DNA of 64,000 bases, taken from contig OY729432.1 in assembly GCA_963422385.1 (NCBI GenBank), forward strand, positions 682,001 to 746,000, in the 5' to 3' direction. This document shows, one piece after another, positions 8,215 through 17,790 of the stretch. The stretch's first letter is position 1. Each line of letters begins with the position of its first letter. The notes below the pieces were generated by a model. The model did no database searches. It saw only the letters and a program-made list of their open reading frames with translations, and was not told the DNA's origin. The DNA comes from JAJDTQ01 sp963422385. GTDB taxonomy: Bacteria > Desulfobacterota > Binatia > UBA9968 > JAJDTQ01. Both the position numbers and the translations under genes were made by a program.

Positions 8215-9779
8215 GCCGGTACCAACTCCCTGATCTGCGTCAGATCCTCGATCGCCCGCGGCAACCCGTCCACCAGGTCCGACGCGATGAGCCCCACCCC
8301 GCCGCGTTCGTCCGCCACGCGGTCGCCGGTGCGGCCGTGGAGATACACGCCCAGACGAACGGCGTCCTCCGGCGGCAGGCCTTGCGCCAGAAACCCCGCG
8401 ACGATGCCGGCAAGGACGTCGCCCATGCCCCCGCTGGCCATGCCGGAGTTGCCGGTGGGGTTGATCGAAACCTGCCCCTCCGGCGTGGCCATCACCGTCC
8501 TCGCGCCCTTGAGAACGAGATGGCAACGATTCTCCACGGCAAAGGCTCGGGCGATGCCGATCCGGTCGCCGTTGACCTCCGCCGTGTCCAACCCGGCAAG
8601 GCGGCTCATCTCCCCCGGATGCGGCGTCAGCACCGGCGGAACCCGTGCTTCCCGAAGCAGGCTCACGTCCGCCGCCAGGTTGTTGAGCCCGTCGGCGTCG
8701 ATGAGCCACGGCAGGCTGCAATGCTCCAGCAGCGTTTCCAGCGTCGTCTGGGCGGACGCATGGACGCCCACGCCGGGTCCGAACAGGACCGCGCTCTTGC
8801 GCTCCGCCAGACCATGCCAATCGGCAACGCCGAGGGTCGGCCATTGGTCCTCGCCCGGCCGCCCCAGCGTCTCGGTCATGGACTCCACCAGAGCGCCGGC
8901 CAGGATCTCGTTGAGTCCCCGGGGCGCCGCCAGGGTCACCAATCCGGTGCCCACCCGCATGGCCGCGCGGCAGCCGAGCACCGCGGCTCCGGTCTTGCCC
9001 CGGGACCCCGCCATCACCAGCAGATGGCCATGGCTGCCCTTGTGCGAGTCGTCCGCCCGTCTCGGCAGAAGCCGGACCACGTCGGCCGGATCCAGCAACT
9101 CTACCGAAGGCTCCACCTCGGCCACCGCCTTCGGGTGGATGCCGATATCGGCCACCACCAGGTCGCCGCTGTAGACCACGCCGGGGTAGATCACCTGCCC
9201 GGCCTTGAGAAAACCGAAGGTCACCGTGGCCTCGGCCCGGATCGTCGCTCCCAAGGGCGTCCCCCGGTCGGCATCCAGCCCCGACGGCGTATCCACTGCA
9301 ACGATGGGCAGGCCCGAGGCGTTCATGAACTCCACCACGTCCGCCAGGAAGCCCTCCACCGGGCTCCGCAACCCCGTCCCCAAAAGCGCGTCCACCAGCA
9401 GACCCTTGTCCTGCATGCGGCTGCGCAGGGAGTCCATGTCCCCGGGCGGGACTTCCGTAAATCGACCCTTCACCGCGCGGTAACGATCGAGATTGGCCGT
9501 CGCGTCCGGCGACAGATCCTCCGCCCGGGCGATGCATGCCACCTCGCACGGGAACTCCCTCTCGCGCAGCAGCCTCGCGATGACCAGGCCGTCGCCGCCG
9601 TTGTTGCCCTTGCCCGCCACCACCAGGACACCGCGCTTCGCCAAGTGGGTCCAGCGCTTGAGGATGACGTCCACCACGCTCTGTCCCGCGCGTTCCATCA
9701 GCATCAGGCTCGGAACGCCGTGCACGTCGATGGTCAGATGCTCCAGGCGGCGCATCTCCGCTGCGGTTACCACGCGCAT
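8211..9779 (-). CDS. nnr: Bifunctional NAD(P)H-hydrate epimerase / ADP-dependent dehydratase
   Basis: Repairs hydrated NAD(P)H. The N-terminal YjeF_N epimerase domain (about residues 1-210) starts at TAAEMRRLEHLTID and contains VVAGKGNNGGDGLVIARLL. The C-terminal ribokinase-like dehydratase domain (about 230-515) has LTPHPGEMSRLAG and the SGMASGGMGDVLAGI nucleotide site. At 522 residues it is the usual fused length. It overlaps tsaE by 4 bases and follows pdxJ by 3. In many deltaproteobacteria acpS sits between pdxJ and this gene; it is absent here. Confidence 0.93.
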   Translation of the reverse strand: MRVVTAAEMRRLEHLTIDVHGVPSLMLMERAGQSVVDVILKRWTHLAKRGVLVVAGKGNNGGDGLVIARLLREREFPCEVACIARAEDLSPDATANLDRYRAVKGRFTEVPPGDMDSLRSRMQDKGLLVDALLGTGLRSPVEGFLADVVEFMNASGLPIVAVDTPSGLDADRGTPLGATIRAEATVTFGFLKAGQVIYPGVVYSGDLVVADIGIHPKAVAEVEPSVELLDPADVVRLLPRRADDSHKGSHGHLLVMAGSRGKTGAAVLGCRAAMRVGTGLVTLAAPRGLNEILAGALVESMTETLGRPGEDQWPTLGVADWHGLAERKSAVLFGPGVGVHASAQTTLETLLEHCSLPWLIDADGLNNLAADVSLLREARVPPVLTPHPGEMSRLAGLDTAEVNGDRIGIARAFAVENRCHLVLKGARTVMATPEGQVSINPTGNSGMASGGMGDVLAGIVAGFLAQGLPPEDAVRLGVYLHGRTGDRVADERGGVGLIASDLVDGLPRAIEDLTQIRELVPA

Positions 9780-9782
9780 GGG

Positions 9783-10514
9783 TCAACACCCGGGGGATTC
9801 CGCCGCGGTGATGAGGGCTTTCATTTCCTTCACCGCCTGGAGCATCCCGACCATGATGGCCCGAGCGACGATGCTGTGTCCGATGTTGAGTTCCACGATC
9901 TCCCCGATGGCCGCGATGGGCGTCACGTTCCCGGCATTGAGGCCGTGGCCGCCGTGAACCTCCAGTCCCATTCCGGCCGCCGCCGCCGCCGCCCGCCGCA
10001 CGGCTTCGAGCTCCTGCGCCACCCGGGACCCGCCGGCGTTGCAGTAGGCCCCGGTGTGAATCTCCACGCCGTCGGCGACCAGCTCCCGGCTGGCTTCGAG
10101 CTGTTTCATGTCGGGATCCACGAAGAGACTCACGCAAATCCCCGCTTCCCGCAGACGGGACACGACATCCTTGAGCTGCTTCCCGTGGGAGACGACGTCG
10201 AGACCTCCCTCGGTGGTCAGCTCCTCCCGCCGCTCGGGCACCAGGCACACGTCGTCGGGCTTGAGCGACAGGGCGTGTCCAGCCATTTCCGGGGTCCCGG
10301 CCATCTCGAGGTTGAGCGCGGCGGTCAGTCGTTGCCGCAACCGGTCCACGTCCCTCTCCTGGATATGCCGGCGATCCTCGCGCAGGTGCACCGTGATGAC
10401 ATCGGCTCCGGCCTGCTCGGCCAGGAACGCCGCCTCCACCGGATCCGGGACGTCGATCATCCGCGCCTGGCGCACGGTGGCCACGTGATCCACGTTGACG
10501 CCAAGACGGGTCAT
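9783..10514 (-). CDS. pdxJ: Pyridoxine 5'-phosphate synthase
   Basis: Condenses 1-deoxyxylulose 5-phosphate with 3-amino-2-oxopropyl phosphate to form pyridoxine 5'-phosphate. The N-terminus MTRLGVNVDHVATVRQAR is canonical, and ITVHLREDRRHIQ and GLEVHGGHGLN match the phosphate and catalytic loops. The ATG at 10514 overlaps the glmM TGA as ATGA, which argues for translational coupling and against the longer frame starting at 10556. Length 243 residues. Confidence 0.95.
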   Translation of the reverse strand: MTRLGVNVDHVATVRQARMIDVPDPVEAAFLAEQAGADVITVHLREDRRHIQERDVDRLRQRLTAALNLEMAGTPEMAGHALSLKPDDVCLVPERREELTTEGGLDVVSHGKQLKDVVSRLREAGICVSLFVDPDMKQLEASRELVADGVEIHTGAYCNAGGSRVAQELEAVRRAAAAAAGMGLEVHGGHGLNAGNVTPIAAIGEIVELNIGHSIVARAIMVGMLQAVKEMKALITAAESPGC

Positions 10515-11944
10515 GCCGGAACCCCCAAACTGGATTGGATGGCGTCGGCGACCCACTGTGCCAGCCGCCGTATCTCGTCCTCGGACTCTCCCTCGAGCAT
10601 CACCCGGGCCAGCGGCTCGGTGCCGGAGTAACGCACCAGTATCCGGCCCCGGCCGTCCAGCAGGTTTTCGCTTTCGGTGACGCGCGCCTGCACCTGGGCC
10701 AGATCGGAGAGAGGACGTTTCTCCCGGACCGGGACGTTGACGATGACCTGCGGCAGCTTGACCATGATCCGGCGAAGCTCGCCCAGGGGCCTTTCCCGCT
10801 CGGTCATGAGGGCCAGCACCTGCAACGCGGTGAGACAGCCGTCGCCGGTAGTGTTGTGGTCCAGGAACACCAAATGCCCGGATTGTTCACCACCGAGGTT
10901 GTAGCCGTCGCGGCGCATGGCCTCCACCACGCAGCGGTCGCCGATGGCTGTCCGGAGGACGCCGATGCCGTGCTCCCGGAGAGCGACGTCGAGCCCCATG
11001 TTGCTCATCACCGTGGCCACCACGGCGCCGGCGGGCAGCCGCCCGGCGCGTTTCATCTCGACGGCGCACATGGCCAGTACTTCATCGCCGTCCACGAGAT
11101 CACCCTTCTCGTCGATGAAGAGCGACCGGTCGGCATCGCCGTCCAGACACACGGCGAGATCCGCGCCGTGCTCCCGCAACGCCGCCCGGGCCTTCTCCGG
11201 ATACACCGAGCCGCAGTCCAGGTTGATGTTCGTGCCATCGGGCTCCACCGCCACCGGAATGACCTCGGCGCCGAGCTCCCTCAAGACCTCCGGCGCCACG
11301 TGGTACCCCGCGCCGTTGGCGCAGTCCACGACGATCTTCAGACCTTCCAGGGTCAGGCGGCTCGGGAACGTGCTCTTGAGAAAGGCGATGGTCCTTCCCT
11401 GGGCGTCGGCGATGCGGTACGCTTTGCCAATGTCCGTCGTCGCCGGACGGTGTACGTCGTGGTCCCCGTCCCGGACCATGGCCTCCATGCGCCGCTCCCA
11501 CTCGTCAGGGAGCTTGAAGCCGGCGCCGGAAAAGAACTTGATGCCATTGTCCTGGTAGGAGTTGTGCGACGCCGAGATCATCACCCCGGCGTCCGCGCGC
11601 ATGCTGCGGGTGAGATAGGCCACGCCCGGGGTCGGCAGGGGGCCCACCAGCAGCACATCCGCGCCCATGGAGCAGATCCCGGACGCCAGCGCGGTCTCGA
11701 ACATGTAGCCCGAAAGGCGGGTATCCTTGCCGATGAGGATACGGCGGCGGTGCGTGCGCTTTCGCCCCAGGGCGCCTCGGGAGAGCTTGACGCCGCCGTC
11801 ATCGCCGACCACCCGGGCAATCGCCCGACCCAGCCTCAAAGAGGTTTCCGAGGTCATGGGCTCTTGATTGGCGACTCCGCGGATTCCGTCGGTGCCGAAC
11901 AAGCGGCGTCGGCCCGGAACTTCTTGTGGTCCATTGGAACTCAT
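10511..11944 (-). CDS. glmM: Phosphoglucosamine mutase
   Basis: Interconverts glucosamine 6- and 1-phosphate on the way to UDP-GlcNAc. RRRLFGTDGIRGVAN opens the fold; the phosphoserine loop is MISASHNSYQDNG; the metal loop is CLDGDADRSLF; the sugar-binding loop GGEQSGHLVF and a C-terminal phosphate loop RYSGTEPLARVMLEG are present. I start at ATG 11944 (477 residues); the frame to 12013 runs into folP. The short N-terminal lead before the fold is slightly longer than usual. Confidence 0.95.
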   Translation of the reverse strand: MSSNGPQEVPGRRRLFGTDGIRGVANQEPMTSETSLRLGRAIARVVGDDGGVKLSRGALGRKRTHRRRILIGKDTRLSGYMFETALASGICSMGADVLLVGPLPTPGVAYLTRSMRADAGVMISASHNSYQDNGIKFFSGAGFKLPDEWERRMEAMVRDGDHDVHRPATTDIGKAYRIADAQGRTIAFLKSTFPSRLTLEGLKIVVDCANGAGYHVAPEVLRELGAEVIPVAVEPDGTNINLDCGSVYPEKARAALREHGADLAVCLDGDADRSLFIDEKGDLVDGDEVLAMCAVEMKRAGRLPAGAVVATVMSNMGLDVALREHGIGVLRTAIGDRCVVEAMRRDGYNLGGEQSGHLVFLDHNTTGDGCLTALQVLALMTERERPLGELRRIMVKLPQVIVNVPVREKRPLSDLAQVQARVTESENLLDGRGRILVRYSGTEPLARVMLEGESEDEIRRLAQWVADAIQSSLGVPA

Positions 11945-11960
11945 GGCTCCCTTCCAGAAA

Positions 11961-12914
11961 TCAGCAGGCTGAACCAGCCATGCGAGAGCCTGTGCCAGCG
12001 CCACGGATGGCATCCGCTACGCGCACCGCCCTGCAGGTCTCCAACACATCGTGGACCCGGACCATGTGAGCCCCGGTCAAGGCCGCCGCGGCCGCCCCGG
12101 CAAGGCTCCCTGCCAGCCGGCCTTCCGGGCCCGCCGGCGGCTGTGCCGATCCCACGGGCTCCTCCAGTCGTCCGAGAAACGACTTGCGGGACAAGCCCAC
12201 CAACACCGGCCGCCCCAGGGACCCGAGCGCGCGCAGATGCCGCAACAACGTCAGGTTGTGATCCGGATCCTTGCCGAAGCCGATACCCGGATCCACCACG
12301 GTCCGCTCGAGGGCGACGCCGCTTCTCACCGCATGGGCGACGCGCTCCCGCAGGAACAGAATGACCTCGCGCACCACGTCGTCGTAGCGCGGCGCGAGCT
12401 GCATGGTCAGAGGCCGGCCCTGCATATGCATGAGCACCACCGGCACGCTCTCACGCGCCACCAGGCCGGCCATGGCCGGATCGAATCGCAAGGCGCTGAT
12501 GTCGTTCACCATATCCGCGCCTGCATCCAGGGCCTTCCGGGCCACCTCGGACTTGTAGGTGTCGATGCTGATGGGTACCGGGACCCGTTGCCGCAGCCCG
12601 CGAATCACCGGGAGCACCCGATCAAGCTCTTCGGCGGCCGAGACCGCGGCCGCGCCCGGACGGGTCGATTCCCCGCCCACGTCCACAATGCTGGCGCCCT
12701 GGCGCACCATCTCGACGCCTCTGGCGACCGCGGACTCGATATCGGAATAGCCGCCGCCGTCGGAAAAAGAATCCGGGGTGACGTTGAGGATCCCCATCAC
12801 CGCGGTGCGGGCGCGCATGTCCACCGGACCGTGGCGCGTCACCAGTAACGGCTCAGGCCGGCTTCGCTTGGTACGCATCGGGGTGTTACGTGGCTGCGAT
12901 GTTACGCGGGACAC
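11961..12914 (-). CDS. folP: Dihydropteroate synthase
   Basis: Couples the pterin pyrophosphate to p-aminobenzoate in folate synthesis. Motifs: MGILNVTPDSFSDGG, VDVGGESTRPGAAAVSAAEE, VNDIS and VVDPGIGFGK, all of the TIM-barrel DHPS family. The start is uncertain: GTG 12914 gives 317 residues, ATG 12878 gives 305, and neither has a clear ribosome site. It sits between ftsH and glmM, the order common in deltaproteobacteria. Confidence 0.92.
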   Translation of the reverse strand: MSRVTSQPRNTPMRTKRSRPEPLLVTRHGPVDMRARTAVMGILNVTPDSFSDGGGYSDIESAVARGVEMVRQGASIVDVGGESTRPGAAAVSAAEELDRVLPVIRGLRQRVPVPISIDTYKSEVARKALDAGADMVNDISALRFDPAMAGLVARESVPVVLMHMQGRPLTMQLAPRYDDVVREVILFLRERVAHAVRSGVALERTVVDPGIGFGKDPDHNLTLLRHLRALGSLGRPVLVGLSRKSFLGRLEEPVGSAQPPAGPEGRLAGSLAGAAAAALTGAHMVRVHDVLETCRAVRVADAIRGAGTGSRMAGSAC

Positions 12915-12956
12915 AACACCGGGAGCCCGTATCGGCCAACAGCGCGGTGCGGGCGC

Positions 12957-12982
12957 GGGCGGGTTTGAAACCCGCCCCTACA
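12957..12982. repeat. Palindromic repeat GGGTTTGAAACCC type, overlapping the ftsH stop
   Basis: GGGCGGGTTTGAAACCCGCC plus CCTAC forms a near-perfect palindrome between folP and ftsH. The CTA at 12978-12980 is the ftsH TAG stop. It is the same element as at 7667-7690, in the same position relative to its gene. Confidence 0.8.
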
Positions 12983-14810
12983 CGGGAACGGGGGTCGCGG
13001 GCAGGTCGGGACCGCTATCTTCCATCTGTTCCTTGACGATGACGTCGATCTCCGCGCCGTCCAGGACTTCCTTCTCCAGCAGCTCCCTGGCTACCCGGTG
13101 CAGCAAATCCATGTTGGTGGTCAGGATCTCCTTCGCCTGGTTGTAGCATTCATGGATGATGCGTCGGACCTCCCTGTCGATCTCGACCGCAGTGCTCTCC
13201 GAGTAGTCCTGTTGCTGGGTGAAATCCCGCCCGAGAAAGATCTGCTCTTCCTTCTTGCCGAAGGTCATGGGTCCCAGCTTGTCGCTCATGCCCCACTCGC
13301 AGACCATCCGGTGAGCGATCTCGGTAGCGCGCTCGATGTCGTTGCCGGCGCCCGTGGTCATGTGGTCGAGGATCAACTCCTCCGCGACCCGCCCGCCGAA
13401 CAGGATGGTCACGTTGTTCAGGAGATACTGTTTGTCCTGGCTGTGCCGCTCGTCCACGGGGAGCTGCTGGGTCAGACCCAGCGCCATCCCGCGCGGGATG
13501 ATGGTCACCTTGTGGACCGGGTCCGCACCCGGCAGAAGCTTCGCCACCAGCGCGTGGCCGGACTCGTGATAGGCGGTGTTCCGCTTCTCCTCGTCGCTGA
13601 TGATCATGCTCTTGCGCTCGGTCCCCATCATTACTTTGTCCTTGGCCAACTCAAAGTCGTTCATGTTGACCTTGTCTTTGTCATTCCGCGCCGCAAGCAG
13701 CGCAGCCTCATTGACCAGATTCTCGAGATCCGCGCCGGCAAAACCCGGAGTTCCCCGGGCCAGCACCCGAATATCCACGTCGCCCTCCAGCGGCACCCGC
13801 CGGCTGTGCACCGCCAAAATGCCCTCGCGTCCCTTGATGTCGGGCCGCGGCACCACCACCCGGCGGTCGAAGCGGCCCGGCCGGAGCAAAGCCGGATCCA
13901 GGACATCGGGCCGGTTGGTGGCGGCGATGAGGATCACGCCGTCGTTGGCCTCGAACCCGTCCATCTCCACCAGCAACTGGTTGAGGGTCTGCTCCCGCTC
14001 ATCATGACCGCCGCCGAGGCCGGCGCCGCGCTGGCGTCCGACCGCGTCGATCTCGTCCACAAAGACGATGCAGGGCGCCTGCTTCTTGGCCTGGACGAAC
14101 AGGTCCCGCACGCGGGAGGCGCCCACGCCCACGAACATCTCAACGAAGTCCGAGCCGCTGATGCTGAAGAACGGCACACCGGCCTCACCCGCGATGGCCC
14201 GCGCGAGCAAGGTCTTGCCCGTGCCCGGGGGCCCCACCAGAAGGCAGCCCTTGGGGATCCGTCCCCCGAGGCGGGTGAATTTCTTGGGGTCCTTGAGAAA
14301 AGCGATGACTTCCTGCAACTCGTCCTTGGCTTCGTCCACCCCGGCCACGTCGCTGAACGTGACCCGCGTCTGGTTTTCGTTCAACTGGCGCGCCCGGCTC
14401 TTGCCGAAGGACATGGCCTTGCCGCCCCCCACCTGCATTTGCCGCATGAAGAAGATCCACACCCCCACCAGCAGCAGCATGGGGAACCAGTTCACCAGCA
14501 GCACAAAGTACCACGGAGAATCGTCCTCGGGCTTGGCGGCGATACGGATGTTCTTCTCCCGCAGCGTTTTCACCATATCCGGGTCACTGGGCGAGAACGT
14601 GCGGAACCGTTCACCGCTCTGGTACTTGCCGTGAACGTGCTGACCCTGGATCGTCACCTCCTGGACGTCGCCGCGCTCCACCGCGGACCAGAAGTCGCTG
14701 AAGATGATCTCGGGCTCTCGGCCCTGCTGCCGGGTGAATACGTTGAAGAGCAGCAGGAACATCAATCCGAGAACGAGCCACAGGGCAAGGTTTTTTGTCG
14801 CTTGGTTCAA
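12978..14810 (-). CDS. ftsH: ATP-dependent zinc metalloprotease FtsH
   Basis: Membrane-anchored AAA+ protease that degrades misfolded and regulatory membrane and cytosolic proteins. It has a transmembrane helix near residues 8-27 (LALWLVLGLMFLLLFNVF), a periplasmic domain, and a second membrane helix near 105-125. The AAA module follows with Walker A GPPGTGKT, Walker B IVFVDEIDAVG and the second region of homology ATNRPDVLDPALLRPGRFDR. The zinc-binding HESGH is in the protease domain. 610 residues, normal. The stop codon lies in a dispersed repeat, so the C-terminal tail may be trimmed. Confidence 0.96.
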   Translation of the reverse strand: MNQATKNLALWLVLGLMFLLLFNVFTRQQGREPEIIFSDFWSAVERGDVQEVTIQGQHVHGKYQSGERFRTFSPSDPDMVKTLREKNIRIAAKPEDDSPWYFVLLVNWFPMLLLVGVWIFFMRQMQVGGGKAMSFGKSRARQLNENQTRVTFSDVAGVDEAKDELQEVIAFLKDPKKFTRLGGRIPKGCLLVGPPGTGKTLLARAIAGEAGVPFFSISGSDFVEMFVGVGASRVRDLFVQAKKQAPCIVFVDEIDAVGRQRGAGLGGGHDEREQTLNQLLVEMDGFEANDGVILIAATNRPDVLDPALLRPGRFDRRVVVPRPDIKGREGILAVHSRRVPLEGDVDIRVLARGTPGFAGADLENLVNEAALLAARNDKDKVNMNDFELAKDKVMMGTERKSMIISDEEKRNTAYHESGHALVAKLLPGADPVHKVTIIPRGMALGLTQQLPVDERHSQDKQYLLNNVTILFGGRVAEELILDHMTTGAGNDIERATEIAHRMVCEWGMSDKLGPMTFGKKEEQIFLGRDFTQQQDYSESTAVEIDREVRRIIHECYNQAKEILTTNMDLLHRVARELLEKEVLDGAEIDVIVKEQMEDSGPDLPATPVPV

Positions 14811-14919
14811 GGGGGGTCTCTCCAGAACTCGCGGTGCAACGAAAACGTTAACATACGGGTACGGTTACTTCAACAAGAGCGGCGGCGGCCCAGATCAACC
14901 GAAGGTCCGCCACGGGCCG

Positions 14920-16329
14920 CTACGAGACCTTGACCCGCCAGACCGTCCGGGTGTCGGACTCCACCGTGGCGAAATCGCTCCGGGCGCAACCGGGAACCCA
15001 CACGATTTCCTCCCCCGCCAGGAGCAGCGGCAGGGTCCGGCGCCGGGGCCGCGATACCTTCCTGTCGATGAAAAGGTCCTTGAGCTTCTTGTGTCCGGCC
15101 ATCCCCAGGGGCCGAAACCGATCGCCGGGCCGGGGACTGCGCAACCGGAGCTGCCCGCCGTCACGCCTCAGTCGGGAGAGGTCGAAGGCTGCCTCGAGAT
15201 CGCCCGCCGGCCGCTCCCGGCCGGCGGAGCACCACGACGTGACCCGGACCCCGGCCTCGGGGATCACGAGTTCGCCCTCCAGCGGGAGAGGGTAGGAATA
15301 GCCGGCTGCCCGGGGGCCATCGACGGACCGGGTCAGCCGCACCAGGTCATACTCCCGAACCACCATCCAGGAGCCGGGGAGGGACGCCCTGCCGTGGGGC
15401 CTGGTTCCGTCGATGAGCTGCAGGACGGCGTCCACGTGGGCGAAACCGATGCTCCGGAGCGTCCCCAACCCTCGCTTCAACCAGAACCGCACCATCCGGG
15501 ACCGGAGCTCGGGTTCGAGCCCCAGAAAGCCCGTGCGGTCCAGCGCGTCCCCGCCGGTGATTTGCGGGTAGGCCCCGGCCACCTGCCGATCCAGGAACGC
15601 GTGGTCGGACCGCAGCATGCCGCCCAGCCGGGCGAGACGGCGATCGAGGCCGCGGTCGCTCCGTTCCCGAAGTCCGGGCAGCAAGGTGCGACGGATCCAG
15701 TTCCGCAGGTAACTCGTGTCGCGATTGGTGCGGTCCTCCCGGCAATTCAGCCCCTGGGATTCCAGAAAAGCCAGGACCTCCTCGCGGGAGACCTCCAGCA
15801 GCGGACGGATCAATACCGTGTCCCCGGCTCCGGCGGTACCCGGCCCCAGGGGGCGCACCGCGGGCATCCCCGTGATCCCCTCGGGCCCGCAGCCCCGGAG
15901 CAGCCACATGAGCATGGTCTCCACCTGGTCGTCGCGGTTGTGACCCACCGCCACCTTGCCGATTCCCCGCCTGACGGCCACCTCGGCAAAGAACCGGTAA
16001 CGCCCCTCACGGGCCAAGGCTTCGACGTTCCCGGCACCGCGGTCCCGGGCGGACTGCGCCAGGCCCAGGCGGGTCAGATGGAAAGGCAGAGACAGCCCGG
16101 TGGCAATGCCGCGGACGAACTCACCGTCGTCCCGGCTCTCGCGCCCGCGGATGCCATGTTCGACGTGGGCCACCTCGAGGCTGAGTTGAAGGGATGGGCC
16201 GATCTCGTGCAGGACATGCAGCAGCGCCACGGAATCCGGGCCGCCGGACACGCCCACGAGCACCGCATCTCCGGGCGCCAGCAGGCCGTTCCGGACCAAG
16301 GTCTCGCCCAACTGCTTGTCGAGGCTCAT
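14920..16329 (-). CDS. tilS: tRNA(Ile)-lysidine synthase
   Basis: ATP-dependent ligation of lysine to C34 of tRNA-Ile2. The PP-loop VGVSGGPDSVALLHVL is at residues ~25-40; VGHNRDDQVETMLMWLLRGCG and RPLLEVSREEV are typical of the N-terminal domain. The C-terminal domain includes PGDRFRPLGMAGHKKLKDLF. 469 residues, full length with TilS-C. It starts the minus-strand block; the divergently transcribed aminotransferase begins 145 bases away. Confidence 0.93.
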   Translation of the reverse strand: MSLDKQLGETLVRNGLLAPGDAVLVGVSGGPDSVALLHVLHEIGPSLQLSLEVAHVEHGIRGRESRDDGEFVRGIATGLSLPFHLTRLGLAQSARDRGAGNVEALAREGRYRFFAEVAVRRGIGKVAVGHNRDDQVETMLMWLLRGCGPEGITGMPAVRPLGPGTAGAGDTVLIRPLLEVSREEVLAFLESQGLNCREDRTNRDTSYLRNWIRRTLLPGLRERSDRGLDRRLARLGGMLRSDHAFLDRQVAGAYPQITGGDALDRTGFLGLEPELRSRMVRFWLKRGLGTLRSIGFAHVDAVLQLIDGTRPHGRASLPGSWMVVREYDLVRLTRSVDGPRAAGYSYPLPLEGELVIPEAGVRVTSWCSAGRERPAGDLEAAFDLSRLRRDGGQLRLRSPRPGDRFRPLGMAGHKKLKDLFIDRKVSRPRRRTLPLLLAGEEIVWVPGCARSDFATVESDTRTVWRVKVS

Positions 16330-16367
16330 GGCGACGGGAAGGAGTACGGTTTGATGGCAGGGGCCAC

Positions 16368-16393
16368 TATTGTTATAGTTTGTATTGTTATAG
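16368..16393. promoter_or_regulatory. AT-rich tandem direct repeat in a divergent promoter region
   Basis: The 145-base gap between tilS (minus) and the aminotransferase (plus) carries two exact copies of TATTGTTATAG, 15 bases apart, in otherwise GC-rich DNA. This could be an operator for a regulator or overlapping -10-like sequences. No regulator is identified. The position between divergent genes is the main support. Confidence 0.35.
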
Positions 16394-16474
16394 CCTACCT
16401 CCGGGAACCGTCAGGATACACCGCACCTCAGCCGCTCACAAGCAAAGTCGCAAGCAACCCACAGGAGCAATCAC

Positions 16475-17647
16475 ATGGCTTCACCGTTGAATCCACCCCG
16501 GAGAATTCTCCTCGGACCCGGCCCCAGCAACCCGCATCCACGGGTTCTGGAGGCGCTGTCGGCCCCCGTCGTCGGTCATTTGGACCCGGAATTCTTCAAG
16601 ATCATGGAAGAGAGCAAGGCCATGCTGCGCTGGCTGTTCCACACCGACAACGAGCTGACCTTCCCGGTGTCGGGCACCGGCAGCGCCGGCATGGAGGCCT
16701 GCCTCGTGAACCTCATCGAGGAAAGCGACACGGTGCTGGTTTGCGTGAACGGGGTCTTCGGGACGCGCATGGCGGATATCATCGAACGCCTGGGCGGGAA
16801 CCTGGTGAAGGTCGAGGCCCCCTGGGGCGAGAGCATCCGGCCGGAACAGGTGGAGCAGGCGATCAAGGACCACAAGGTCGACATCGTGACGCTGGTGCAC
16901 GCGGAGACATCCACCGGAGTGTGGCAGCCGGTGGAAGAGATCTCCCGGCTCACCCACGACGCCGGCGCCTTGCTGGTGCTGGACACCGTGACCTCGCTGG
17001 GAGGCTGTCCGGTGACCATCGACGCCTGGAACGTCGACGCCTGCTACAGCGGCACGCAGAAGTGCCTGAGCTGCCCCCCGGGATTGTCGCCGGTGTCGTT
17101 CAACCAGGCCGCGCGCGACAAGCTGGGCAGACGCAAGGGCAAGGTCAAGAGCTGGTATCTGGACCTGACCATGATCGAGCGTTACTGGGGCGAGGACCGC
17201 GCCTATCACCACACCGCCCCCATCTCCATGAACTACGGCCTTCACGCGGCCCTGAGCGAGGTCGAGCGGGAAGGACTGGAAGCCCGCTTCAAACGGCACG
17301 AACTGAATCACCGGGCGCTGGTGGCCGGTCTGGAGGTCCTGGGCATCCCCCTCGCCTCACAGGAGGGTCATCGCCTGTGGATGCTCAACAGCGTCAGGAT
17401 TCCCGAGGGCGTCAACGACGCCGCCCTTCGCAAGCGGCTGCTGCTGGACTTCAACATCGAAATCGGCGGCGGGCTCGGGGCCCTCGCCGGGAAGACCTGG
17501 CGCATCGGGCTGATGGGCGAATCGAGCCGGAAGGAGAACGTGGTCGCGCTCGTCGAGGCGTTGGGGCGGATCCTGAAAGACGAAGGCGCCGACGTTCCGG
17601 TGACGGATGCGCTCGACGCCGTCGATAGAGTCTACGACGGAAGTTGA
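16475..17647 (+). CDS. Class V aminotransferase, alanine-glyoxylate / serine-pyruvate type
   Basis: PLP-dependent aminotransferase of 390 residues. LLGPGPSNPHPRVLEAL opens the protein, as in alanine-glyoxylate and serine-glyoxylate aminotransferases. SGTGSAGMEACLVNL binds PLP phosphate; VLDTVTSLGG contains the ring-contacting Asp; the Schiff-base lysine is in SGTQKCLSCPPGLS. It probably transfers an amino group to glyoxylate or pyruvate. It could also be a purine-ureide-linked transaminase; the exact substrate cannot be read from sequence. Preceded by an AGGAGC ribosome site. It is monocistronic, with decayed genes downstream. Confidence 0.88.
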   Translation: MASPLNPPRRILLGPGPSNPHPRVLEALSAPVVGHLDPEFFKIMEESKAMLRWLFHTDNELTFPVSGTGSAGMEACLVNLIEESDTVLVCVNGVFGTRMADIIERLGGNLVKVEAPWGESIRPEQVEQAIKDHKVDIVTLVHAETSTGVWQPVEEISRLTHDAGALLVLDTVTSLGGCPVTIDAWNVDACYSGTQKCLSCPPGLSPVSFNQAARDKLGRRKGKVKSWYLDLTMIERYWGEDRAYHHTAPISMNYGLHAALSEVEREGLEARFKRHELNHRALVAGLEVLGIPLASQEGHRLWMLNSVRIPEGVNDAALRKRLLLDFNIEIGGGLGALAGKTWRIGLMGESSRKENVVALVEALGRILKDEGADVPVTDALDAVDRVYDGS

Positions 17648-17790
17648 AAGAACTGGCTCCCTGTAGCCAGACGTCCAGTCCGCTTCCACATCCCTGCTCG
17701 ACCGTCAACGGCCATCAATGGACTTGGTGTATTGAGACGATAGTCACGTGACGAAGCACGGCAACGCTGCGGAATGAACGGACGGGGGAT

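Noticed and set aside
7687..10248. 853-residue frame spanning tsaE and antisense-shifted nnr
   Set aside because: Only the last ~175 residues are tsaE; the rest is a high-GC shadow frame of nnr.
14704..17628. 974-residue plus frame
   Set aside because: It is antisense to ftsH/tilS and out of frame with the aminotransferase.
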